From positions 124,001 through 188,000 of the forward strand of contig JADJHR010000001.1 of NCBI GenBank assembly GCA_016707445.1: a stretch of DNA of 64,000 nucleotides. The letters run 5' to 3'. Each line of letters starts with the position of its first letter. Within the stretch, counting starts at the first letter, position 1. This DNA comes from Rubrivivax sp. GTDB lineage: Bacteria > Pseudomonadota > Gammaproteobacteria > Burkholderiales > Burkholderiaceae_C. The notes below the pieces were generated by a model that was not told the origin of the DNA, made no database searches, and worked only from the letters and a program-made list of their open reading frames with translations. Shown here in pieces: positions 25,286-34,540 of the stretch. Made by a program: the position numbers and the translations under genes.

Positions 25286-28173
25286 CTCTGAAGTTGCCGG
25301 ACGTATTCGAGGATCTTGGGGTCCTCAATGAATTCTGCGGCTGAACGGGCGGCCAAGATGCGCTCGGGAGAGACGGGTTTGCTGATGCCATAGCCTTGCG
25401 CATAGTCCACGCCAGCGGCGACCAGGGCTTTGATGGCTTGCAGGTTCTCGGCAAACTCGCCCACGGACTTCATGCCAAGATTTCGCACCAGACCGCCCAG
25501 CGCACCCAGGATGGCCACACCCGCCATCGTCTTGGCGGCGTCCTTGACGAGCGATCCATCGATCTTCAGTGCGTCGACACTCAGTCCCTTCAGGTAACCG
25601 AAAGACGAGTAGCCCGCCCCGAAGTCGTCGAGAGCCACCTTGGCGCCGATCGCTTGCAGGCGGCTGATCAATCGTTGCATGTGACACATGTCGGTCAACG
25701 CGACGGTCTCGGTGATCTCCAGGCACAACATGGGCGCCACGCGGGGATGCTGCATCAGCAGGTCGATCAATGCTTCAACGAAGGATTCGTCATTGAGCGA
25801 ACCGCCGGACAGGTTGGCGCCGACGAACTGCGTATGGGAGAGTTGCTCGCGATGTGTTTCCAGCCACGCCAAGAGCGTTCTCATCACCCACAGGTCGATG
25901 ATGGCTGTCTTGCTGTGCGCTTCAGCGGCTTCAATGATGACGGAGGCCGGAATGATCTCTCCGTTGGGCTTGCGCATGCGCACCAGCGCCTCGAAGTTCA
26001 GCGAGTCGAAAGGCTGCGAGAGCGAAAGTTCGGGTTGCATCAACAGGAACAGTCCACGAGGCGTCTCGCCGCGCTCCAGACAGGAAATCAACTCCAGCTC
26101 CACCTTGTGATGCTGCAGGAAGGCGCTGCCACTTTCCATCACCACAAGGCGGTCTGGTGGGCGCTTCTTGGCCATGCGGCACAGGGTGTCAGCAGCCGAA
26201 ACCACTTCCTTGAAGGATGACACGCCAATTTGCTGCGCTGCCACCAGGCCCGCCGAGATGCTCAACGAGAATCGCTGGGAGTCGATTCGGAACGGCATCG
26301 ACGAGATGAGCGCGCCGATGTTCTGGCAACACGTCTTGGCTGCCGCGAGACTGGAATCGGCAAAGGCGATGACGAACTCGTCTCCACCCACACGCGCCAG
26401 GCAGTCCTCCGGACCGAGTTGACTTCGAATGCGTTCGCACACCTGGCGCAGCACGGTGTCGCCGGCCGTGTGACCATACAGATCGTTGATCAGCTTGAAG
26501 CGGTCCAGGTCCAGGTAGGCGAGTGCCTTCGCGGGTTGGTGGGATCGCTCGAAGTGGCGAGACAAGCCCCGCAGATTCAGACATTCGGTCAGTGGATCGT
26601 GATTGACCAGGAACTCAAGCCTGTGCGTTGCCCGCACGATCTCGCTGATGTCCTGCAGAGACCCTTCGAAAGACTGACCATCCTGGGTGGAAAGCTTGAT
26701 TTCAAACCAGCTTTCTTCTGACGCACTCAGTCCTGGCTGCAACAGCGTGGTTTGCAGTTCCATCGCGGCAGGCAGGGGCTGTGTGCGCAGATGCTGGATC
26801 TTCGTCGCAACGTCGGCGCCGAAGATCTGCGACAGGTGCGTCATCTCGGTCGGCGCGTGTGCCTTCAACATGGTCCTGAACGTCGGATTGCTGTTCACCA
26901 GCTGATCGCCGTCGTGCAGCGTGAACAAGCCGATGGGAGAGTCTTCGTAGGCTGTCTTCAGCGATTCCTGGGCGGCGATCATCTGCTTGCGGCCCAGCCG
27001 CATGTGTTCCGCCGCCGCCGCGAAGACAAACACCGCTGACACCAGGGCCGCCGATACGCTGTTCAGGCCGCCGAGCGGGTTCTGGAGGCCCATGGCGGCT
27101 GCCACCACCTCACTCAAGCTGGCCAGCAGGGTGGTCATGATCGACAGCGCATACCAAAGCGCCATCGCCGTGCAGTTGTGCCTCAGGATGCTGTAAAGGT
27201 AATACAGCATGATCCCAGTGCCAGCAAAGGACGAGACCCACACGACCGGCAGGATCTGCTCAAAATTCAGCAGCGCGCAGGCGGCCAAAAGAGCGACCGC
27301 GGTCAACTGCAGCCCGGTCAGCATGCGCCGCCGGCCCATGGCGGCAAGCTCGACCTTGAAGAGCTGACTGAACAGCGCCACCGTGGCGGCGGAGTACATA
27401 CAGACGGTCCATTGCCGGACGGCAATCAGCCAATCCGATCGGATCGGTACACCGAACCAGTCGAAATCGGCCCCTGCAGAAAGGCCAGCCATGCGCATGC
27501 TCAGCAGCAGCCAGACCACCAGGGCGCCGTAGAGCGCGCTGCGATTGATGATGGCCATCAGCAGCATGGCCAGGGCAAGCAAGCCCAGGCCCGCTTCGAT
27601 CTTCGCGCCGGCCTTGTTGTGCGATATCTGGGCCAGCTTCAGCGCGTCCGCGTCCCAGACCTGGGCAGTCAGTCTCGCCGGTCCCCGGAAGTGGGCCCTG
27701 CAGAGCACCTCTGCTTTGCGCGCGCCAGCCTGCAGATGGAGTGCGAAACCGCCGCGGCTGTGCCTGAGCAGACCTTCTTCGCGGTCACGCGTGGCCCGAC
27801 CCAATGGGGCATCGGTGTCGAGGTCCCAGCACGCCATCCCCATCGCGTGGCGTGACGGGAACTCGATCGCCCACTGCGCATCCGGTCGCGGAGCGCTGAC
27901 GTTCAGCACCAGCCAGAACGGCCGGACTGAGAGGTTTGTGACGACAGAGGCTTTTGCGGCTGATTGCCGGGCCGCAGCCGCGATCTGGGCGTGTTGAACG
28001 ATCGCGTCGCCACTTTGCTCAACAACTCGAAGAGGAAGGTCGGTACCTCGAGGCGCCTGCGCCTCTTCGATGTAGCTGTACAGCGCGACCGCGGAAATGC
28101 CGATCAATGCCGCCGGGATGATCACCGCAACGACCTTGTTCAGCATGCGCTCGGCGATTTGACCCAACACCAT
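25216..28173 (-). CDS. Membrane GGDEF-EAL cyclic-di-GMP protein with 7TM sensor and PAS domain
   Basis: A 985-residue signalling protein. An N-terminal anchor (~residues 11-32) is followed by a periplasmic segment to ~190, a multi-helix membrane region of about seven segments (~192-390), a PAS-like domain (~395-515), a GGDEF domain with intact GGDEF at 596-600, and an EAL domain with EAL at 728-730, LEITET, DDFGAGYSS and KIDGSLVKD. The usual AEGVE motif reads GEFAEN, which might affect phosphodiesterase activity. The order resembles 7TMR-DISM receptors. The ATG at 28173 is chosen because codons upstream do not look coding. It sits convergent with the FeeM-like gene. The signal sensed is unknown. 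Confidence 0.9.
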   Translation of the reverse strand: MVLGQIAERMLNKVVAVIIPAALIGISAVALYSYIEEAQAPRGTDLPLRVVEQSGDAIVQHAQIAAAARQSAAKASVVTNLSVRPFWLVLNVSAPRPDAQWAIEFPSRHAMGMACWDLDTDAPLGRATRDREEGLLRHSRGGFALHLQAGARKAEVLCRAHFRGPARLTAQVWDADALKLAQISHNKAGAKIEAGLGLLALAMLLMAIINRSALYGALVVWLLLSMRMAGLSAGADFDWFGVPIRSDWLIAVRQWTVCMYSAATVALFSQLFKVELAAMGRRRMLTGLQLTAVALLAACALLNFEQILPVVWVSSFAGTGIMLYYLYSILRHNCTAMALWYALSIMTTLLASLSEVVAAAMGLQNPLGGLNSVSAALVSAVFVFAAAAEHMRLGRKQMIAAQESLKTAYEDSPIGLFTLHDGDQLVNSNPTFRTMLKAHAPTEMTHLSQIFGADVATKIQHLRTQPLPAAMELQTTLLQPGLSASEESWFEIKLSTQDGQSFEGSLQDISEIVRATHRLEFLVNHDPLTECLNLRGLSRHFERSHQPAKALAYLDLDRFKLINDLYGHTAGDTVLRQVCERIRSQLGPEDCLARVGGDEFVIAFADSSLAAAKTCCQNIGALISSMPFRIDSQRFSLSISAGLVAAQQIGVSSFKEVVSAADTLCRMAKKRPPDRLVVMESGSAFLQHHKVELELISCLERGETPRGLFLLMQPELSLSQPFDSLNFEALVRMRKPNGEIIPASVIIEAAEAHSKTAIIDLWVMRTLLAWLETHREQLSHTQFVGANLSGGSLNDESFVEALIDLLMQHPRVAPMLCLEITETVALTDMCHMQRLISRLQAIGAKVALDDFGAGYSSFGYLKGLSVDALKIDGSLVKDAAKTMAGVAILGALGGLVRNLGMKSVGEFAENLQAIKALVAAGVDYAQGYGISKPVSPERILAARSAAEFIEDPKILEYVRQLQSQPVASLSATVESEDAWAALPMH

Positions 28174-28783
28174 CGGACGTCCGCCCCCAGATCGCTCGGG
28201 CAAAGTGAGCTTCAAGTCGCTGTATCGGCCACTTGCCGGCAAAGCTGATCTGAACCGGAACAGAGGGCAGCTCAAGCGTGTATTGCGTCATGCTGGAACA
28301 CATCGCGCGACTTCGATCGCATCTTCACGCCAAATTCCGCTCTGGCGATGACCCCATTGACTGGGCTGCTCCGACGAAGCGAGCCAGATGGACCAACGAT
28401 CGTTCCCAATGGTCGTGAACGACAGCAATGGCTCACTTCCGGCCACCATCCCAGCCATCAGAAGGCGGAAGATCGGGTTTTGACCGCCGCCCCAGCCTGG
28501 ACAGGCGCAGCGCGCTTCAGCCCGCGGGGAACGCGGTGCCCGGCAGCGTGGCCAAGACCTGGTGCTCGCCCGGCAGCCTGACCACATCCAGCTGGCCGGC
28601 GCGCTCGAAATGGCACCGGCTCGCCACCGTGAAGCAAAGTGCGGACCTTGCTTCGAAAGTCTTGAATGGTGATGCCGTCCCGATCGCCGACTGCCAGCAG
28701 GTCGCCACTGAACCGCCCAGCCATGCGGTTGAACGTCCTATCCTCTTTCGGTTCCAGATGATTCTCAAAACCCGGTTGGACGC
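28174..28783. other. 610-bp region without a supported gene
   Basis: It lies upstream of the GGDEF-EAL gene and downstream of a LysR gene. Several short frames exist on both strands but none has a ribosome binding site, a family match or a consistent composition. A minus-strand stretch near 28520-28600 (for example HQVLATLPGTAFPAG) has a protein-like look and may be a decayed gene. Promoter elements for the GGDEF-EAL gene are presumably near 28174-28280. Confidence 0.4.
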
Positions 28784-29695
28784 TTACGCGACGTGAAATG
28801 AACTTCCCGGATATTTGTTCTTTGTGTACGCGGCTAAATCTTCAATGAAGCTTCGGACCAGCGGCGGCACATGACGTCGTGGGTCCCACAAGGCCCGCAT
28901 CTGAATTCCCAAACGGCAACCATTCTGGGTGAGCGGCACAACGGGCGGGTGGCCCTTGGCGAGGTGCACCGTGGACGGAATGATCGCGAGCCCCAGCCCG
29001 CCCTGTACCAGCGCCAGCAGACAATGGGGGCTTGCGCTTTCGATCAGTACCCGCGGTGCAACGCGGGCGACCGAGCAGGCACCGTCGAACAGCTTGCGGG
29101 TCATGAAGTCTTTGCGCAGCAGAAGCAACTGCTCATTGGAGAGTTCCGCGACCTCTATGCTTTTGCGTTTTCTGAGACGATGATCCTTTGGTAACGCGAC
29201 CAGAACCACCAACGGGAACAACGGGCGCGATTCGAGCTCGTGGTCGCCATCTAAAGCACCGACCACCAGATCGATATTGCCTCGTTCGACTTCCTGTACG
29301 AGCTTTGCAGAGCCGTTCTCGACAAGCAGAATTCGCGCTTCGGGCAGTCTTTTCTGGAATTGCGTCAGGATCGGCGTGAGCAAGGTCTCAAGTGTCTGCG
29401 GCGTGGCGCCGATGCGAACAACGCCGTGAGTCCCCGACACGATCTCGGCCGCCTTGGACCTCAGCGAGGAGACCCCCTTCTGAACCTCGTAGGCATGGTC
29501 CAACAACTCCGAGCCGGCCTGCGTGAGAAAGACTTTGCGGCCCACGCGATCGAACAACGGGACACCAAGCTCATCTTCCAGCAACAGTATCTGACGTGAT
29601 ACCGCTGACTGCGAAATCTTCAAGTTCTCAGCTGCGGCAGAGAAATTGAGCAACTCCGCCACGGTGATGAAATAGCGCAAAGTCCTAAGTTCCAT
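28784..29695 (-). CDS. LysR-family transcriptional regulator
   Basis: A 303-residue LysR-type regulator. The N-terminal winged helix (residues 1-60) contains AAENLKISQSAVSRQILLLEDELG and the LFDR turn, followed by the effector-binding domain beginning near GVVRIGATPQTLE. The ATG at 29695 was preferred to a TTG two codons upstream. It stands alone: downstream is the gene-poor stretch before the GGDEF-EAL gene and upstream is an IS256-family remnant. Its target is therefore unclear; the divergent neighbour it once controlled may have been lost when the insertion element arrived. Confidence 0.9.
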   Translation of the reverse strand: MELRTLRYFITVAELLNFSAAAENLKISQSAVSRQILLLEDELGVPLFDRVGRKVFLTQAGSELLDHAYEVQKGVSSLRSKAAEIVSGTHGVVRIGATPQTLETLLTPILTQFQKRLPEARILLVENGSAKLVQEVERGNIDLVVGALDGDHELESRPLFPLVVLVALPKDHRLRKRKSIEVAELSNEQLLLLRKDFMTRKLFDGACSVARVAPRVLIESASPHCLLALVQGGLGLAIIPSTVHLAKGHPPVVPLTQNGCRLGIQMRALWDPRRHVPPLVRSFIEDLAAYTKNKYPGSSFHVA

Positions 29696-29796
29696 ATCCA
29701 ATACGCTTCAAGGCTTTCCATCCCTACGGCGATGTCTCGCTCGCTGTTGAACCGTGATCGGTAACGGCGCCTGGTTGGACATGCTACGCGGCCTTT

Positions 29797-30331
29797 GGGA
29801 CGCAAGGCGGCTACGGCCAAGGCCCCCAAGGCCACCTGGGAGCGCTGCCGGGTGCACTTCATGCGCAACGCCCGCGCGCACGACGGCAAATCACAGCGGC
29901 GCATGGTCAGCGCGGCGGTCGGCACGGTGTTCGTGCAGGGCTCGGCCGACAAGGCGCGGGCGCAGTGGCGCTCGGTGGCCGAGCAGTTGCGCGGCAAGTT
30001 TCCCAAGCTTGGCGCACTGATTGAGGAAGTCGAGAACGACGTGCTACCGTTCGTGATATTCCCCTGGGCGCACTGGGCGCACTGGGCGCACTGGGCGCAC
30101 TGGGCGCAGATCGATTCGACCAATCCTCTGCAGCGCCTGAGCGCCGAGATCAAGCGACACACCCGCGTCGTGGGCATCTTCCCCAACGACGCATCCATCA
30201 CGTAGCGGGTCGGCGCCATGATGCTCGAGCAGTACGACGAGTGGAGCCTGACCCGGCGCTACATGCAGCTTGAGGGCCTGCAATCCCTCGGCGATACTGT
30301 TCCCACTCTGCTGTCCGCTGTGGCTCGCTGA
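29797..30331 (+). pseudogene. IS256-family transposase, C-terminal remnant
   Basis: The translated segment matches the C-terminal half of IS256/mutator transposases: WERCRVHFMRNARAH, then GTVFVQGSADKARAQWR, KFPKLGALIEE, then STNPLQRLSAEIKRHTRVVG and IFPNDASIT. The N-terminal half with the first catalytic aspartates is missing. An in-frame TAG at 30203-30205 interrupts the conserved end, after which the frame continues as VGAMMLEQYDEWSLTRRYMQLE to 30331. A 9-bp tandem repeat expands the region just before STNPL. No terminal inverted repeats were found, so this is a decayed fragment. Confidence 0.85.
30065..30108. repeat. 9-bp tandem repeat (TGGGCGCAC), almost five copies
   Basis: Four exact copies of TGGGCGCAC and a fifth lacking the last base lie inside the IS256 remnant. 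Intact family members have a single similar motif here, read as (P)KAHRAQI, so the array is a slippage expansion, translated as repeated WAH. Confidence 0.85.
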
Positions 30332-30448
30332 GTAACGCGCATCGCAGCTCTTCTGGACTTGGACTTACACCACGCGCTGGGACATCACCGTCCGAATTGC
30401 TCGCCCGCAACATCGCGGAGTCAGGGCCAACTACGGTTGGTCGGGGGC

Positions 30449-32086
30449 TCATATTCGCCCGTCATATTCGCATTTCTGAATATGGCAAGCAATGATCGAG
30501 AAGGTATTTTCGACCATTGATTGGCGGAGTGCATCAGCCAAGGTCTCACGGCTGTCGACGTCAAACCCGACCCCGCCCAGGGCTCGCGCCACGCCTGCGA
30601 AGTCGGTCGCTCCGAACTCGACCCCTAGATTTCGCATCCCCGAGCTACGCTGCTTGAGTTCGATCAGCGCCAGCGACTGATCGACAAAGACCACACAGAT
30701 GACACCAATCTTGCGGTCACGCGCCGTCGCGAGTTCACCGAGGACCATTTCGAACCCGGCATCTCCGCTGAACGAGACGACCGGGCGCTGCGGGCTCGCG
30801 AGCTTGGCGCCCATTGCCAGCGGCACCGCGCAGCCCATCGTGCACAGACCCGTCGACTGCATCAGCCCGTGCGGCTCGCTACATTGCCAGACTTGGCTCA
30901 GCAAGATGCGGTGCGCGCCGCTGTCGGCGCTGGCCAGGGTGTCGGGCGGCATCGTCCGACGCACAGTGTCGACGATCGCCGCTGGCCCCCATTCCTCGGT
31001 GGTACGGAAGATCTCGGCCAGTGCATGGCGTTTCGCGTCGAGTTCGGCGGAGGTCCACGCCGAAACCACCTGCTGTCCTGCGAATAACGCCACCATCGTC
31101 TCACCGACGTGCCCAATGAAGCTCAGCGGAGCTTGGTGTACGTAGTGCGTGTTCGGCATTGCCGCTACTTCGATGACCCGTGCGCCTCGGGGCCATGGGT
31201 CGCGCCAACCGGCCCGCATCTCGATCGGGTCATAGCCCGCCAGCACGATCAGGTCGGCCTCTTGAAGCGTGCCGATCAACACCTGGTCGGCATGCGGCGA
31301 GAGGCCCGCGCCGCCAAGCGCCAGCGGGTCGCGCTCGTCGACGATGCCCTTGGCCTTGTAGGTCGTGATCAGCGGCAGACGGTGTGCCTTGATCAGGTCC
31401 GCCACCTGCGGCGCGCATTGCTGCGACAGCACCTCGACGCCGGCCAGAACCACAGGCTTGCGGGCCTGTGCGATCCACTCGCGCGCCTGCGCGAACTGTT
31501 GCGTTGCCGCTGGCGCCATGGGTGCAGACTTGGCGCGGCGCACAGGCAGGGCCGCCGGTTCGAGTGCGCGTGCCACCGCGATCGGGATGTCGATGTGCAC
31601 CGGGCCGGGAGGATCTTCGAGTGCGATCGCAACCGCCTTGTCGATCATCACATCGATCGCGCCAGTGGCGGCAGTAAACGTGGCCTTGACAATGGGCCTG
31701 AAGGCGGCAGCGTGGTCGAAAACCTGGTGGGTGTAGGTGTAAGTCTCGGACGGGTCGACCCGTCCGGTCAGGAAGATGAGTGGCACCCGATCCTGCTGAG
31801 CGTTGGCGACAACATTGAAGGCGTTGGCAGCGCCCGGCCCCACGGTCGCGAGCAGGACACCTGGCGCGTGCGTGCGATGGTACGTACCTTCTGCCATGAA
31901 GCCACCGCAGTTCTCGTGCTTGACGAGCACGAAGTCGATACCCGCTTCGTCAAGCGCGTCCATCATCGTCAGTATTTCACCGCCAGGCATGCCGAAGGCA
32001 TGCCGCACGCCGGCTTCCTTCAGGCGCCGCGCGATTACCTGGGCGGCGGTGAGCGACTCCGTCGGGTTGGGTGTCGCGGCCGACAT
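30449..32086 (-). CDS. ThDP-dependent enzyme (acetolactate synthase/decarboxylase superfamily)
   Basis: A 545-residue three-domain ThDP enzyme. The cofactor-activating glutamate is E58 (VKHENCGGF) and the diphosphate/Mg segment reads FSGDAGFEMVLGELATARD, with GDA instead of GDG. The asparagine that normally closes this motif is replaced: the strand ends in FVDQSLALIELKQ. It is full length, unlike the two-subunit sulfopyruvate decarboxylase ComDE. It is the last gene of a minus-strand operon (aminotransferase, CoA-transferase, desulfinase-like, ThDP enzyme), its ATG overlapping the preceding stop by one base. In that order it would naturally act on the 2-oxo acid made by the aminotransferase. 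The substrate is unproven; acetolactate-synthase-like chemistry is the alternative. Confidence 0.8.
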   Translation of the reverse strand: MSAATPNPTESLTAAQVIARRLKEAGVRHAFGMPGGEILTMMDALDEAGIDFVLVKHENCGGFMAEGTYHRTHAPGVLLATVGPGAANAFNVVANAQQDRVPLIFLTGRVDPSETYTYTHQVFDHAAAFRPIVKATFTAATGAIDVMIDKAVAIALEDPPGPVHIDIPIAVARALEPAALPVRRAKSAPMAPAATQQFAQAREWIAQARKPVVLAGVEVLSQQCAPQVADLIKAHRLPLITTYKAKGIVDERDPLALGGAGLSPHADQVLIGTLQEADLIVLAGYDPIEMRAGWRDPWPRGARVIEVAAMPNTHYVHQAPLSFIGHVGETMVALFAGQQVVSAWTSAELDAKRHALAEIFRTTEEWGPAAIVDTVRRTMPPDTLASADSGAHRILLSQVWQCSEPHGLMQSTGLCTMGCAVPLAMGAKLASPQRPVVSFSGDAGFEMVLGELATARDRKIGVICVVFVDQSLALIELKQRSSGMRNLGVEFGATDFAGVARALGGVGFDVDSRETLADALRQSMVENTFSIIACHIQKCEYDGRI

Positions 32087-33348
32087 CAGGCAGCACCCAT
32101 CGGCTTCGCGGCGGGTGCGGAACCGTCAGCAGGCCGCGCCAAGTAGCCATCGCGCGTTTGCGGCAGCTTGCGCCGAAGCAGGCTACCAGCAACCTGGGTG
32201 CGCAAAATCTGCGCGGTGCCACCAGCGATTGTGAACATGCGCGCGTCGCGGACGTGCCGCTCCAACGGCATCTCGCGGGCGTAGCCCGATGAACCGAAGA
32301 TCTGCAGTGCGTCGCTGGTGACCCTGTTTGCGGCTTCCGCAGCGAATATCTTGGCCTGGGCCGCATGTGTGATGTCTGGGAAACCCCCGTCCTCGGGGCT
32401 CGCGGCACGGTGCAACAACAATCGCGCGGCCTCCAACTGGATAGACATGTCGGCGAGCATCCATTGCAGGCCTTGGAATTCGGCAATCGGCCGTCCAAAT
32501 TGCTCGCGGGTGTTTGCATAGGCCAACGCCTCGTTGAAGGCTCCCTGGGCGATGCCGAGTGCGACCGCGCCGGCACCGACGCGCTGCGCGTTGTAGGCTC
32601 GCATCAGGGACGCGAAGCCGCGCCTGGGCCCCCACGGCCCGGCCAGCAGCATCGACTTGTGAACCATCAGATCGTGGAAAAGGATGTGCGCCTCTGGGAT
32701 ACCACGCACGCCCATCGCCAGCGTGCGGTCGGCAACCTGCATCGCCGCTGGATCGGAGGCGTCGCGGCGAACCACGATGAAGCCTGCAATACCCTGCTCG
32801 ACTCCGTCGTCGAACACCCGCGCAAACACCAGGTGCAGACGCGAGACGCCACCGCCGGTGATCCAGTATTTGTGTCCGTTGATTCGGTAGTGATCACCCT
32901 GACGGTCAGCCCGGGTCGTCATCTCGCTGGCCGCGCTGCCGGCATTCGGCTCGGAAATGCAGATCGCCGGCTTGTCGCCCGCAAGCACGCATTCGGCGGC
33001 GATCTTCTTCTGCTCGTCGGTGCCGTACGCCATCACCGCGCCGATGACACCGAGGTTGGAGTCAACGGTGATGCGGCCCATCGCGGCGCAGGCCTGAGCC
33101 ATCTCCTCGATAACAATTCCGGTGTCCAGATGGCTGAGACCGCGGCCGCCGTGCGATTTCGGGATCATCATGCCCATGAAGCCGGCGTCGCGCAGCTTTG
33201 CAATGTTGTCCCAAGGGTAGGCTTCGGTCGCATCGGTGTGTGCGGCGGTGGCTGCGAATTCGCCTTGTGCCAGTTCGCGCGCGGCGGCCTGCAAGGCGGT
33301 CTGTTCGGGTGTCAATGGATACACGGTGCTGTTCCTCGGTTCAAACAT
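32086..33348 (-). CDS. acd: 3-sulfinopropionyl-CoA desulfinase-like acyl-CoA dehydrogenase homologue
   Basis: A 420-residue acyl-CoA-dehydrogenase-fold flavoprotein. Two residues point away from dehydrogenation. The catalytic-base position of isovaleryl-CoA-type enzymes is Gln (Q255, AYNAQRVGAG), and an arginine (R92, AMGRITVDSNLG) faces the substrate. The C-terminal alternative base position is also Gly (FTIAGGTAQ). From memory, the Advenella mimigardefordensis desulfinase Acd has the same pair (Arg84, Gln246) and releases sulfite from 3-sulfinopropionyl-CoA, leaving propionyl-CoA. Numbering offsets of 8-9 agree with that. The start at 33348 overlaps the CoA-transferase stop by 8 bp; Advenella and Variovorax also pair Act with Acd. 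An ordinary dehydrogenase cannot be excluded without alignment. Confidence 0.75.
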   Translation of the reverse strand: MFEPRNSTVYPLTPEQTALQAAARELAQGEFAATAAHTDATEAYPWDNIAKLRDAGFMGMMIPKSHGGRGLSHLDTGIVIEEMAQACAAMGRITVDSNLGVIGAVMAYGTDEQKKIAAECVLAGDKPAICISEPNAGSAASEMTTRADRQGDHYRINGHKYWITGGGVSRLHLVFARVFDDGVEQGIAGFIVVRRDASDPAAMQVADRTLAMGVRGIPEAHILFHDLMVHKSMLLAGPWGPRRGFASLMRAYNAQRVGAGAVALGIAQGAFNEALAYANTREQFGRPIAEFQGLQWMLADMSIQLEAARLLLHRAASPEDGGFPDITHAAQAKIFAAEAANRVTSDALQIFGSSGYAREMPLERHVRDARMFTIAGGTAQILRTQVAGSLLRRKLPQTRDGYLARPADGSAPAAKPMGAA

Positions 33349-34540
33349 CTGTGAATCGGTTCGTAGGGCCAAGCCATTCGGCAAGCACCGCGTCACGGTG
33401 TTCATCCTGTCGGGGCGGCGCGTGGCGATAGGTGACGGGGGTCTCCGACAACTTCAGTGGGTTAGCCAGTAGGCTCACGGTGCCCGAGGCCGCCCCCGCG
33501 TACGCTTGAGTCAGTTCAGCGCCGCGCGCGCGCACATGCGGGTCCGAGAACACCTGCTCGAGGTTGTTGACAGGGCCGCACGGCACGCCGACCGATTCGA
33601 GCAGGTCGAGCCAATCGGCACGTGGGCGTGTGCCCAGATGTCGGCCAATCTGATCGCACAGCTGTTCGCGGTGCTCGACGCGCGCGAGGTTCGTGGCATA
33701 ACGCGGGTCTGAGGCGAGGCCCGGCGAGCCCAAGCAATCGCATAGCTTGCGGAACTGACCATCGTTTCCGACCGCCAGGATCATCGGTGCATCGGCTGTG
33801 CCGAAGACCTGATACGGCACGATGTTGGGGTGGCCGTTGCCGAGCCGCGCCGGATTCTGCCGCGACATCAGAAAATTGGTGCCTGCGTTGACCAACCAGG
33901 CGATCTGCGTGTCCAGCAGCGAGATGTCGATCTGCTGGCCTTGCCCTGTGGCGTCTCGGTGCCGTAGCGCTGCCAGGATGCCAACGGTCGCGTACATGCC
34001 GGTCATCACGTCGGCGATCCCCACGCCAACTTTCATCGGCAGGCCTGCGGGCTCGCCGGTGAGGCTCATGATGCCACCCATGCCCTGGATCAAGAAGTCG
34101 TAGCCGGCGCGATGCGCGTAGGGGCCGATCTGGCCAAATCCGGTTATCGAGCAGTACACGAGCCTCGGGAAGCGCGCCTTCAACTGGGCATACGCCAGGC
34201 CGTACTTCGCCAGCCCGCCGACCTTGTAGTTCTCAACCAAGATGTCGGCATGCTCGAGCAACTCAATCACCAGCGCCACGCCGTGGGGTGTAGCGATATC
34301 TATAGCAATCGAGCGCTTGTTGCGGTTCGCGCAGAGGTAGTAGGCACTCTCTGCAGTCACCTGACCGTCCTGTCCTGTCACGAAAGGTGGGCCCCAGCGT
34401 CGCGTATCGTCGCCCTCACCAGGTTTTTCGACCTTCACGACATCTGCGCCAAGGTCGCCCAGCAGCTGTGTGGCTGTGGGGCCAGCGAGGATGCGCGACA
34501 GGTCGAGAACGCGGACGCCTGCGAGCGACATCGAATTCAC
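33341..34540 (-). CDS. act: Class III (CaiB/BaiF) CoA-transferase, Act-like
   Basis: A 399-residue family III CoA-transferase. The N-terminal block VRVLDLSRILAGPTATQLLGDLGAD and the catalytic aspartate D177 (GVGIADVMTG) are intact. The start is taken as GTG at 34540 (VNSMSLAG), which overlaps the aminotransferase stop by 4 bp (GTGA); the paralogue at 45308 has the same GTG-N-x-M arrangement. Together with the adjacent desulfinase-like protein it matches the Act/Acd pair that activates 3-sulfinopropionate with succinyl-CoA and then desulfinates it. Other small carboxylates are possible, as this family is broad. The two paralogues in this window are strikingly similar along their whole length. 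Confidence 0.8.
   Translation of the reverse strand: MNSMSLAGVRVLDLSRILAGPTATQLLGDLGADVVKVEKPGEGDDTRRWGPPFVTGQDGQVTAESAYYLCANRNKRSIAIDIATPHGVALVIELLEHADILVENYKVGGLAKYGLAYAQLKARFPRLVYCSITGFGQIGPYAHRAGYDFLIQGMGGIMSLTGEPAGLPMKVGVGIADVMTGMYATVGILAALRHRDATGQGQQIDISLLDTQIAWLVNAGTNFLMSRQNPARLGNGHPNIVPYQVFGTADAPMILAVGNDGQFRKLCDCLGSPGLASDPRYATNLARVEHREQLCDQIGRHLGTRPRADWLDLLESVGVPCGPVNNLEQVFSDPHVRARGAELTQAYAGAASGTVSLLANPLKLSETPVTYRHAPPRQDEHRDAVLAEWLGPTNRFTDV

Noticed and set aside
30449..32086. Sulfopyruvate decarboxylase (ComDE) identity for the ThDP enzyme
   Set aside because: ComDE proteins are shorter and lack the middle domain; this is a full three-domain enzyme, so the name cannot be supported.
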